A stretch of DNA of 64,000 nt from Sphaerulina vaccinii (taxonomy: Eukaryota > Ascomycota > Dothideomycetes > Mycosphaerellales > Mycosphaerellaceae), in assembly GCA_022570795.1 (NCBI GenBank), contig JAKUDP010000008.1, positions 558,001-622,000 on the forward strand. Direction: 5' to 3'. The translations under genes and the position numbers were made by a program. This document shows, one piece after another, positions 52,505-62,490 of this stretch; positions within the stretch are counted from its first letter, which is position 1, and each line of letters begins with the position of its first letter. A model generated the notes under the pieces. That model was not told the origin of the DNA and did no database searches. It saw only the letters and a program-made list of their open reading frames with translations.

Positions 52505-55500
52505 ATGGATCGGCAGGACTACCCGGGATTGCTGGTAAGCTCTACCAATATACACTGAAAACTGAGCATTGGGAGTATTGGGAGAGTGGAAGCTCACACG
52601 TGGTGTGCGATGTCTAGCAAAAGCTGCAGCCGACGCAGGCTGTGGACGTCTTGACCGACCGAGTCGCGCAGATCAAGAGACTGAATTATACGATTGCCGA
52701 CTGGCTGCAGGTACGCGCGAAAACATTGTAGAGGTGTGGTGTGGGCGGTTGGGACTGATAGATGGTGGCAGGAGCGCAGTAGACTCGAGGAGCAATATGC
52801 GGCAGGACTACGAAAGCTTGCGCGCAAGCAGATCGGCGACGAGGACTTGGGCATCTTCTCGATACCATGGGGCACGCTGACCAGCTCCATGGAGGCTCTG
52901 GCCGAGTCGCATTCATCTCTGGGATCGAAGATCCAGGTGGATGTCGAGACGCCTTTGCGCGACTTCGCTACTAGCAATCGCGAAATGCAACAGATGCCGA
53001 CGATACAGGGCAACTTGGGCTCAATGGCAAGAGAAGTCGACAAGGCGCAGAAGGCTACAGACAAGCTGCAGGGCAAAGGAGAGAGCGCGGATGCCAACAA
53101 GGTCGCCAATGCCACCCAAGATCTGGAGCATGCGCGCACGCAGTGGCTCAACCAGGCGCCTTATGTGTTCGAAGGTTTACAAAAGCTGGACGAAGATCGC
53201 GTCAATCAGCTGCGCGACAGCTTGACTCAATTTGTCACTCTGGAAGTGGATCAGGTGGATAAGAGTCGCGTCGCGGCTGAGCAAGCGCTCAATGTCCTGC
53301 TGACCCTGGAGACGGCAGATGAGATCAAGACCTTTGCGCTCAAGGCAGCGGCTCGGAGACCAAGTGAGTCGGCGCGTCCCTCGAACCGAGCAAGCATGTT
53401 CGTGGGAGGCTCGACACCAGCTCGTGGTGGTGGCTCAGCAAGCGGTTTGACACCAATACAGTCGAACCCAGACGATGCCGCTAGTCACGCATCGGGCTCT
53501 ACACCAGAGCCACAGAAGAAGGGCTTCAAGGGAGGTCTGAAGCGGATAGGTACTGTCATGTCGCGAAGGACTAGCAAGCAGCCGCAACAGCTGGCGTCTA
53601 TGGAGGAGTCACCTGAACGAAAGCCGAAGTCATCGCCATTTGGTCGTCTCGGCCGCAATAAGAGCTCCTACTCTGGAACGATACCAGAAGACGCAGAACC
53701 ATCCCAAAGGCCTCGGTCACCACTCCGAAGGGGTAGCGAGGCATTAGAACCGCCACAGACGCAAGAGTCTTCGATGTCAGTGTCAAGGGCACCCCAGCTG
53801 GGGCCCATTCCGCATGTTAATGGTGCAGGGTCTGAACCTATGGGTGCGCCTTCGACATTCGCGCCAGCTTTTGCAAATGGCAGTCATCAAAGTGACCTGG
53901 CAGACCTCGACCCACCGAAGCCAGCCCAGCCAGCCGCAGCTGCAGCACCGATGTTCGCCGAAACACGTAGGGACAACGACGGCTTCTCTGTTCCGCCGCC
54001 GCAGCTTGACCCAATTTCACAAGCACAAGCAGATGCCGGTGACCTTAGCGACAGGCAAGAACCGCAGTTCAATGTTAACATCAGGAATGCACCAATACAG
54101 GAAGAGGGAGGTGAAGTCGCGCTCGCGAGCATGGCCAATAAGCTGGTGAGTAGTGATCTGATGTAGTGAGGTCTGCAACTAACCCTCTTAGGCACCTCCG
54201 CCGACGCAACGTAGAGCAGGCACGGTTAGGGGTCGTCGCGATGCTCGTAATAGTGCTATAGTAAGCACGTACGGCGCACCCGATGGCTTCTCCTCCGAAA
54301 TTGCGAATGCTCCCAACACCGGCATACAAAGGAGCCAACCAAGTGCGCCTGCAGCTGCACCCACACCGCTGGCGATGGATCCTCAGACTGTAGCATCGAG
54401 AGCTGTTGAGCCTCCCGCGCAGACATTCCCTTCGCCTACAGCTGCCGGTCTTGTGCCTTCGCCATCTGGTGCCTTCAGTCCCATAGGGGCCGGACAGACT
54501 GCATTCGCTCCTTTCAGCCCTGTCAGTGAACCACAATCACCAATACAGGCTACACAGGCTGCACCTCTAGCATCCGACATGACAGGTGATAATCATAGCA
54601 TACGATCTGGACGATCTCTGCAGAGCTCTGCCAGCCTTGCGCAGAAGCATCCAGAGCTGACGGCACCTGGCCTGAACTCATCGATCATCGAAACAGTGTC
54701 CGCTCGGTTTGAAGACGGCCAGCTCACATCTTCGTCACTAATCGGCGAGATTGCACTTGTATACAACTCGGCTGGCGCTGGCCCTTCACAGGAAACCATT
54801 CGTCTCGAGAACTTCGCCAACCTGGAAAAGGTAGCTCCAAATCCTGCATTTGTGGTGCCGTCATCTGGAGAAGGAGAATACTTACTGAATCTGGGCAACA
54901 TATCCAGGACCGCGGTCGCGTTTAAGTATCAAGGTAAGCAGTAGTAGGCCAAAGGCATCCCCTCTTTCCCATGTCTCACCGAGCTTGAGCCTGCTAAGGC
55001 GACAAGCTCGGGGACAGACATCCTGAGACACATTCGCGCTGTTCAGAGATACTTGCTTACCTTCTACTACTCTTCCAGTCCGTGGTGACTCCGCACAAGC
55101 TCAAACGCCACTACAACTTGCTCCAGCTTTCAAGATCGAGCAGACACAGACCATGGTCATAGTGAGCTACCAGCTGCATCCCAGTTTCTTCTCGGCTTCA
55201 GGAAGCACAAGCATCACATTCCGAAACGTGAGAGTCGCTCTCACACTCGAAGGAGCCAGGGCCACTAGTTGTCAGTCCAAGCCTGTCGGAACCTTCAATC
55301 GCGAGAGAAACCTGATATTCTGGGAGCTACCCGAGATAACCTTGACTCGTGGTGGCGAACCTAACAAGCTCCTCGCCAAGTTCATCACCGAGGCACCGGC
55401 TTCTGGAGGTCACATTGAGGGCAAATGGTCAATTGACGGAGAAGACGCGAATGGAATTGGCAGTGGACTTGCAGTCAGCGTGCACGATGCCACCTCCGGA

Positions 55501-55602
55501 TCTGATCCTTTCGCAGACGAATCCGCTGGAGGTTCATTATGGAAGACTGTACCGACGCAGAAGAAGCTCACGAGCGGATCATATGCCGTGGCCAAGTCGT
55601 AA
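52505..55602 (+). CDS. SYP1: Endocytic F-BAR/muHD protein Syp1 (FCHo/muniscin)
   Basis: Early-arriving endocytic adaptor, 920 aa, that bends plasma membrane with its F-BAR domain and binds cargo and Ede1/Eps15-type proteins through its mu-homology domain. Exons are 52505-52534, 52618-52710, 52772-54145, 54192-54933 and 55079-55602. The N-terminus MDRQDYPGLL|QKLQPTQAVDVLTDRVAQ|ERSRLEEQYAAGLRKLARK is rebuilt across two small exons. F-BAR covers about 1-250; a long disordered Ser/Pro-rich linker follows; the muHD lies at about 657-920 (SIIETVSARFEDGQLTSSSLIGEIALVY.., KIEQTQTMVIVSYQLHPSF). Intron 4 is an introner-like element placed inside the muHD coding region. All junctions keep phase. Confidence 0.93.
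54934..55078 (+). repeat. Introner-like element, copy A (intron 4 of SYP1)
   Basis: A 145-nt intron whose first 35 bases are identical to those of the intron at 61762 in an unrelated gene, with strong similarity throughout. It contains nested inverted repeats: GTCTCA (54973-54978) with TGAGAC (55024-55029), and inside them GAGCTTG (54981-54987) with CAAGCTC (55003-55009). The RNA should fold into a long hairpin. Other introns in the window are mostly 45-75 nt and not related to each other. Confidence 0.93.
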
Positions 55603-56255
55603 TCATCTCCGCGTGCTCGTTGTCGACTGTGGCAGTCATTGCGCAGACAATGCAGTATGGCAACACGAACGAGAAGCAGAGAAGGAGAAGTCAGAGGCAG
55701 CATCACTCGCTGTGTGCTTGCTTGCCTGTTGTACATATGTAGTAATGATACCCACACTATTCTTTGTCAGCTGCGATAGAATGTGAAATGAATTACAGAT
55801 CAAATGCAGCATCGCCTCTGCCATTACTATCAGGCCCGAGGACAGTGGTTGTCGCCGCATCTCCGCGTTTGAGCATCGTCTATGCTGCTCGAAGCGAAGC
55901 TACATCGCTGAGGTACTTCGGTATGAAGAAGGAGAGAGGATAGAAGTGTTGGGCTATGTACTCGAGAAATCTCTGGTTCTTGTTGCAAACCATGCAGCTT
56001 TGAGCAGAGACAGTGCATTCCGGCAATCTTGGCATCCCTCGAGCCTTGTACATATCTCTCATCATCTCTCCAGTCAAGCAGTGGTAGCTACGACGGCAGA
56101 GGCGGACTTGGAACACTATCGGACCAAGATCTCAAGACAGAGACGACCACTCTTTTACTCGCAAATCAGCAAAGCTCTCTGCAGCCTCGAACACACCAGG
56201 CAACCAGAGGTAGAGACGAAGTACGCCAGCAATCTCCATTTTCTCGAGCCTTGGA
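55603..56255. other. Intergenic, convergent 3' flanks
   Basis: Between SYP1 (+) and the first dioxygenase gene (-). A minus-strand frame at 55880-56116 (Cys- and aromatic-rich) is noted but unsupported. Confidence 0.4.
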
Positions 56256-57898
56256 CTACACAGGAATTGGCACTGGTGCAATCGGCCCTACAACTCATTA
56301 GCACACAAATCACCTCATCATAAACTTAGAAACTCACCTCTCGAACCAGGAATATTGGCTTGATGCATCGTCCTCGGTCCATACCCTTCCAAAGGATAAT
56401 CTACTGCTGAGTGGAAACAGCTATAGTTGTCCCACATCGCTATATCGCCTTCTTCGACTGGTGCCATGCAGATGTATTGTGGTTGGAGTATCCTCGATTG
56501 GATGTTTGACAAGAACTTCCGGATCTCGATGATGTCGGCTATCATGCGAGGTTCCTCGGTGGCAGAGGAGCGGATGTAGAGTTTTCGAGCACAGATTCCG
56601 TGGACTTGGAAGGCTTTTTCGTTTGTTAGGGGGTTGAGCCAGACCAGTGGGTACTGTGGTGCGTGGGTGGTCAGTAACTTATTGATACGCTGGGTAAGTT
56701 TAGCAGGCAGAAGGCATTCGCTGTTGACAATGTCTCACTGCGCTCACACCCACCAGGGTGCTAAGCTCAGAGACGTACATCGCTGAGATCAGGCACGCGG
56801 TTTGGAGCCATTCGCGAATTCTTCAACCTGCTTCCTTTAGGCAAGGGGGGAGACGTACCTTTTTGACTTTAGACTCGTCATATTCGCCAATTTCTTCAAT
56901 GGTGTGTTCTTTTCCTTGGCTCTCTAGTCCGAGGCCGTTGGGGTTGCCTTTGCAATGCTCGATGGCCATGTATGGGTACGGCCAGTACTCTACCCAAGAG
57001 TGATCTGCCATTTGCTGTTCTTCGGAACTCATGAGCTCATGGTACAGCTGGCCTGGTCGATGTTTAGCTTAGCTCGTGGCACTCATATGGTGGCAACCTA
57101 CTGTTGCTGAAGAACGCGGTCAAGCCAGGTTTGCTCTTCATGCTTAGACCACTTCCGTCGTCCCAGTTAATTGACACATCTGGACCTTTTGGTTGCTTGA
57201 GACACCGTAGAGTGGTGAACCAAGCTGGATCGCGATCGTACAGTGGGGCGTCTATGTGCCAACGCTGAAAGCGTGTATGTCCGGCTTTGAAGTCTTCTTC
57301 TGCCAGTGGCTTGGCGTGAAAGTTGTTAGATAGACCTTTGACATCGAGGTTCTTCAGACCGAAGTGGTCTTCGCCTTGGAAACCTTTGCCGATAAGACGC
57401 ACGTTTTCAGCTCCTGGTATGCCGTGAACTTCGCGATTTCGCTGTGCCTGGTCAGTCATAGTAAATGGTAACCTCGGCCATATGGATACTCACCGAGAGC
57501 ATGCCACCTTTGTTCTGAAACGTCTTGATGTCACCATGTGAGTGTACATTCTCTGCTTCTGGGTCGAATCGGGTGACCAGCTCCCAGTGCTTCTTCGGAT
57601 CTAGGTTGTGTTGACCTTTGACAACGACCACTTTATGAGTCCAGATGGCGTCCTTCAAGTGATTGACATCGGCGTCTTGACACTGGTCAGCTTCAGATGG
57701 ATCTGGCAGCCAGCTATCTACTTACCAGATATATTGTTCAGATCGAGACCTGTGATGATAGCGCCAAACTAAGAAATATTAGCTAGCTGGCCTCGTAGTC
57801 ATGTCGTTGCTGCATCATACATTATACTGCTCTTTTGGAGACTTCTCTATCTCCTCGACATTGAAGCTGGGCTCTGGCAGGAGTGTCGCTGGTGCCAT
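56256..57898 (-). CDS. Fe(II)/2-oxoglutarate dioxygenase, TfdA/XanA-like (paralogue 1)
   Basis: A 396-aa oxidoreductase from seven exons: 57821-57898, 57726-57768, 57494-57675, 57102-57447, 56859-57052, 56338-56653 and 56256-56287. The iron triad is intact: RWHIDAPLY (H165, D167) and YSCFHSAVDYP (H362); R375 in GYGPRTMHQ should bind 2-oxoglutarate. GHTRFQRWHIDAPLY and the NWDDGSGLSM segment match the XanA group (fungal xanthine dioxygenase) within the TfdA superfamily. The seven-exon structure contrasts with the two-exon paralogue at 59762. One intron (56654-56858) is unusually long and hairpin-bearing. Substrate may be xanthine or a different acid; the window gives no proof. Confidence 0.85.
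56654..56858 (-). repeat. Long hairpin-bearing intron, possible diverged introner-like element (copy D)
   Basis: A 205-nt intron in a gene whose other introns are 46-57 nt. Read on the minus strand it holds GTCTCT (56774-56769) and TGAGAC (56737-56732) separated by 31 bases with CACCC/GGGTG inside. A CTTCTGCCTGCTAA stretch then resembles CTTCTGCCTACTAC near the 3' end of copy B. GTACGTCTC occurs twice, at the donor (56858) and 80 bases inside (56778). Confidence 0.45.
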
Positions 57899-58288
57899 GG
57901 TGCTGGATGACTCGGCGGAATCGAAGAGGTGCAGAAGATAGCAGCAATCGACGCCTTCGTTATGTGTTTGCTTGATATTGGAGTAGTGGTATGGGCTTTA
58001 GGTCTGGACATACGTCGTTCGGCCTTCGGCATCCGCACGTCGCCTCGAGAGGAATATGATCACTTGCATCGATCGGCCGTACTTCGATATGCTATCGTGG
58101 TCAGTGAAAGCGACCCTAGCCTACGCTGCTGAGGATCTCGGTCGAGTCACTTCCCTTGGCCTGGGATAGGCCAAGTGGACATGGATTAGGGCTCGGGCTG
58201 ATTCCGCGACGAACATCACCAAAGCACGTCGAACGTGCTGTCAGTTGTAGCAAGCAGCAACAAAGCCGTCTTGAAGTATCTGAAAACT
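57899..58288. other. Divergent promoter between dioxygenase genes
   Basis: A 390-base bidirectional region between XanA-like paralogue 1 (-) and the IPNS-like gene (+). A shared promoter would allow joint control by the nearby regulator; no palindromic CGG site typical of Zn2Cys6 factors was confirmed. Confidence 0.4.
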
Positions 58289-59460
58289 ATGACAGCACCT
58301 ACTAAATACGTCGAGAGGGATATTCCCAAGATTAGTCTGGCCAACTTCGATAGCCGCATCGAGGAGATCACGAAGCAGTTGTGCGAAGCCGCTGAACAAG
58401 TCGGCTTCTTCTCTATAGTCGACCATGGAATCGAGACTTCGGACATTGTCAAGATGTTCGGGGTATCGGAATCATTCTTCGCTTTGCCAGACGATGCAAA
58501 AGCCACAGTGCCGTGGAACCCACAAAACGTCGGATATGAGAAGAAATCCCAAGTACGGCCATCCACAGGCGCTGCCGATCAGAAGGAATCATACCAGTTG
58601 CAATTCGGCACAAATATGGACGGACTCTGGATCGACGAAAGTGTGCTACCAGATTTTAAGCAGGAATCGCTCCAGTTCATGCATAAAGTCCAGAGGGTAT
58701 CCGAGCGGCTAATGATATGCATAGCCAGAGGTCTTGGTTTTGAAGACGACTACTTTATCAAGTGCCACGATGCATCTCAGCCGAACTCACAGAGTTGCTT
58801 GCGACTGCTGCATTACTATGCGACACCAGAAGCAAACGATGGGAAAGTATACCACAGAGCTGGAGCACATGCAGACTGGGGTTTCCTCACATTGTTGTTC
58901 CAGAAAGAAGGCCAGAGTGGCTTGGAGATATGTCCTGGTCGAGAAGTGGTGACAGAGTTCGGGAGAGGCGATGCGTGGTCGAAGGTCGAGCTATGTCCTG
59001 GCGATATCATTTGTAACATTGGCGACTTGCTGATGAGCTGGTCCGATGACCGTTTCAAGAGTAAGCAGCTCACTAGTCTCCGCGCCTCCAACCTGCAACC
59101 TCGCTACCAGCAGTTCGTCTGTGGCCACCACTCAATCCGACTTACTTTTCAGAGATATATAATGCTGGAGTGTGATGCTAATGATATGTAGGTACTTTCC
59201 ACAGAGTCAAAGCACCTTGTGAGCCAGGCGACAACTATGGTGAGCGGTATAGCATCGCGTTCTTCAACCAGCCTAGGAAGGATACTTTGATACAAGGGCC
59301 GCACAAGAAGTACCCAGTAGTGACTGGCGAGCAGTTCACAAAGAATGCCATGAAGCTGTACTATTCAGGTCTGGCAGCAAAGGTGGAAGCAGGTGGATCC
59401 AAGACACCTGCGCCAAATCTGGTATCGCAAGGTAGTCGAGCTGTAAACGTGGGAGCTTGA
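58289..59460 (+). CDS. Isopenicillin-N-synthase-type 2OG-Fe(II) dioxygenase
   Basis: A 346-aa non-haem iron oxygenase of the IPNS/flavanone-hydroxylase fold from exons 58289-59060 and 59192-59460. The DIOX_N segment (IPKISLANFDSRIEEITKQLCEAAEQVGFFSIVDHGI) comes first. The catalytic domain has HADWGFLTLLFQ (H193, D195), a distal histidine in STFHRV (about 261, rebuilt across the intron) and the co-substrate pocket RYSIAFF (about 274-280). Members hydroxylate, desaturate or close rings on many small molecules; the exact role is unknown. The intron (131 nt) begins GTAAGCAG, as in the introner copies. It sits between two XanA-like genes, suggesting one pathway. Confidence 0.9.
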
Positions 59461-59761
59461 GTATGCAAAACGGTATTGAAGATGTGTATCCTGGACATTG
59501 TCGTCTTTCATTGTGCGGCAAAGTGCTAATGTTCTAGCAAGCCGTGTTCACTCTGCATGTCCCACTCCTGCTCGCGAAGCTAAAAGTGATCACATATGTA
59601 TGCTTTGCGGTGACTTGCAGGCTACGTGTTGAAGATCAAGAGCAAGTGATGCAGTATTAGAGCTTGAAATGTGTGATCGACTGGATGATCCGCCTGGGCG
59701 TGCCTGTCTTCAAGAGTCTGGAATACAAAGACTATCATTTGCATGCTATAGTTGTCGCTCA
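59461..59761. other. Intergenic, convergent 3' flanks
   Basis: Short spacer between the IPNS-like gene (+) and the second XanA-like gene (-). Nothing recognised. Confidence 0.4.
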
Positions 59762-61070
59762 TCACCCAGTAGGATGATCTGAAGCAGCGACATTGCACTG
59801 GTGCATTATGCGAGGTCCATATGACTCTGGGAACTCCGTGATACTGTGCCACACAGCACGATTGTACCACAAGATCACATCTTGCTCTTCGTGTCTGTGA
59901 GCATAGATGTTCTCTGGCGAGAGCACAGGACGCATGATCTTATGCATGAAAGCCCGCACTTCTTTCAGATCATCGACCACCTTCTCCTCGCCATCAGGAC
60001 TGTCCTTGAGATACAGCTTGAAAGCGCCCTGGCCATGAACTTGCAAGGACTTCTCGCCTGTCTTCGGATTTGTCCACACCATGGGATAGATGCACACTTT
60101 CTCCTTCTCCCAAGGTGGTAGCTTGTCCAGTGTGATCTCCTTGCCCTCTGTTTCGATACAGTGTCCCAGTCGTGTGCTGTGAGCTGAAGACATCCACTTG
60201 AAGGCATGTGGCGCGTATTCGATTCGTGAGTTCATCACGATCTTGCGGGTATCCTCATCTAACAATGCCAAAGCTCTTGAGCCAGCCACCATTGCTGTAG
60301 CGCCTGGCGCGACCTTCATCTCTGTACCAGTACCGTCATCCCAGCGGATTGTCACATCCGGGCCTTTCGGCGTCTGAACTGCTAGCAGACAGCCGACTCT
60401 GGGTGGCGGGATGTTGTACAGCGAGCCATCAAAGTGCCACTGGTAGAAGCGACTAGCACCTTGTTCTCGCTCTTCGTCTGGAATATGCGGAGGGAGATGG
60501 AAGTCAACGTGATTGATTCCTTTGACTTTGAATGAAGGCGGAAATTGATAGTGGCCTTCGGGTACTTGACCACGGCCTAGGATGTGGACCTGTGGCTGCA
60601 CAGGTATAGCGGGACGTTGAGGGAGGCCGTATATATCAACGCCGTCGTGCGAGGTCAGATATGGATCTGCGCCGTGGGCGAAGCCACCAGTCGTCTCATC
60701 AGGATCGAAGCTGCAATGAATGTCTTAGTGTTGAGTAGAGACATGTTCTTTGTGAAGTGCCTTACTTCGAAGTCAGACGAAACTGCTGTTGAGGTGTGAG
60801 CATCTCTGGTTGTTGCTTGAACACTAGTAGCTTGTGCTTGTGAAGAGCATCAGAGATCAGGTCAAAGTCGGCATCGCTGAAGTCGTTCAGATCAATGCCA
60901 TAGATCTCTGCGCCGAAGTCGATGTTGCTGTCTGGGCCATGGTTCGTTGGTACGACGCGGCCGTGGGAGCTCGATTGATGGGGCAATGGCGCACGTTCAG
61001 CCTTCAGTGACAGCACAGCCTTAGCCGGCTTCACCTCAGTCGCAGTGGTAGTCAAGGACTCGATAACCAT
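59762..61070 (-). CDS. Fe(II)/2-oxoglutarate dioxygenase, TfdA/XanA-like (paralogue 2)
   Basis: A 417-aa dioxygenase from exons 60766-61070 and 59762-60710 (55-nt intron). It is clearly related to the gene at 56256 but diverged. Iron ligands: H194 and D196 in YQWHFDGSLY, H390 in RAVWHSITEFP; R402 in GPRIMHQ for 2-oxoglutarate. The C-terminus CNVAASDHPTG matches the XanA group (NLAAS.PP.G). The N-terminal ~45 residues are extra and Ser/Lys-rich. Facing the IPNS-like gene tail to tail and the hydrolase head to head, it may share a promoter with the latter. Confidence 0.88.
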
Positions 61071-61453
61071 GATTCGTTTCAGTGTATAGCACTTCGATGA
61101 ACTTCAGGCTGTCGAGAAATGTGGTCATAGACATTCTCAGTGGTATGCCATCACATCACGCATTCTCTGAGGCGATTGTACAGGCCGAGCGAGGCTGAAG
61201 GAATGTTGATGATAGCAGCCTACAATCGACTCGGCCGAGTCACAGCCTCTTGGCCGTGGCAGCTGATATGCGGCCTAGTGCGGCGGAGGCCTAGAAGGAT
61301 TGTATCCAAGACACTCCAGCAAGCAATCCGACAATGGTCTCTCTGGAGCTGCTAAGCTCTACGGCAAGGAGTCGACAGCCCTGGCATTGAGCAAGAAGCA
61401 GAGCGATCCGGAGAAAGAGGAGGTGGAAGCACTTAACGTCCGTCTTAGCAGCC
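61071..61453. other. Divergent promoter between paralogue 2 and the hydrolase
   Basis: A 383-base bidirectional region. A short CGG-containing stretch (GCGGCGGAGG, 61277-61286) is compatible with a fungal regulator site but is not specific. Confidence 0.35.
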
Positions 61454-62464
61454 ATGGCTGGCGGCAACAGCAACTCCAACTTCTTCCATTGCCAGACCGG
61501 AACCAAGACGCACTACACATCAACCGGAAACAAGACGGGACCGCTCCTCATAGCATTACATGGTCTAGGTGGCTCGACGGAGACTTTTGCACCACTCATA
61601 CCACACTTGCCACTGCACAAGTACGACGTTATATGCGTGGACTTTGAAGGATTTGGCAAATCTGTGTGGACGAACTCGCACATCTCAGTGCCTCGCTATG
61701 TCGCCGACTTGGACGAACTCATCTCACATCTTCAAGGACCTACACTCCACGCAGACGAGTGGTAAGCAGTAGTAGGCCAAAGGCATCCCCTCTTTCACAT
61801 GTCTCATTAAGCTTGAGCCTGCTAAGGCAACAAGGTCGGAGGCGGAGTTGCTGAGACACATTCTCACTTTTTCAGAGATACTTGCTAACCTTCTGCCTAC
61901 TACTTTTGCAGGGGGCCATGGCAGCAACCAGTCATTATTATCGGACACAGTCTCGGCAGTATTGTCGCCTTACACTATGCCGCGAAGAAGCCAAACAATG
62001 TCGCGAGACTTGCATTGCTTGGAGTTGGTCGATCTGCTGCGCATATTGAGGCAGCGAGACAGCGCATGCTCGGAATGGCGGCGAAGGTCAGGTCAGAAGG
62101 TATCGGTGCGGCAGCGGAGATGGCGATGACTACGAACTTCCCGAAGGACGCACCCGAAGAGCTCAAGCGCATCGTGCGAGATGCAGTGGCCGCGAGCAAT
62201 CCTGAAGCATACGCGAGAACGTGTGAGGCCATGGTCGATGCCGGTCATGTCGATCCTGACTATAGCCAGATCGCGTGCCCCACGGTCTTCATCACTGGCG
62301 ATCAGGACATGATAAGTCCCGACGAGAGAGCGAAGGACGTGAGCAGCTTGCTTGGTGGTCCCACAAAGGTGATCGTCGTGAGAGGTGGGCACCAGCCAAT
62401 TCTTAGCGATCTGGAATCCACGTCTCGGGCGGTGTCAGACTTATTCAGCATGCCACTCAAGTAA
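61454..62464 (+). CDS. Alpha/beta hydrolase
   Basis: A 286-aa cytosolic-type hydrolase from exons 61454-61761 and 61912-62464. LIALHGLGGSTETFAPLIPHL gives the oxyanion region; the nucleophile is S116 in IIIGHSLGS; the acid D235 lies in VFITGDQDM and the base H263 in VRGGHQPIL. The layout resembles 3-oxoadipate enol-lactonase/haloperoxidase-like esterases that cleave lactones and esters in catabolic clusters. No signal peptide. Its single intron is an introner-like element that splits a tryptophan codon directly before the nucleophile strand. It lies between a dioxygenase and a transcription factor, fitting a shared pathway. Confidence 0.9.
61762..61911 (+). repeat. Introner-like element, copy B (intron of the cluster hydrolase gene)
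   Basis: A 150-nt intron nearly a copy of SYP1 intron 4 (54934-55078): identical for its first 35 bases, with the same internal AGCTTGAGCCTGCTAAGGC stretch and TTCAGAGATACTTGCT near the 3' end. Arms GTCTCA (61801-61806) and TGAGAC (61852-61857) are 45 bases apart, the same distance as in copy A. The inner stem is degraded relative to copy A. Confidence 0.93.
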
Positions 62465-62490
62465 GAAAGCGGCGCAGGAACCACCAGACC

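Noticed and set aside
55880..56116. Minus-strand frame with Cys/aromatic-rich end, just downstream of the XanA-like gene
   Set aside because: Could be a missing last exon, but the dioxygenase already ends with a good stop after GPIAPVPIPV and no splice link was found.
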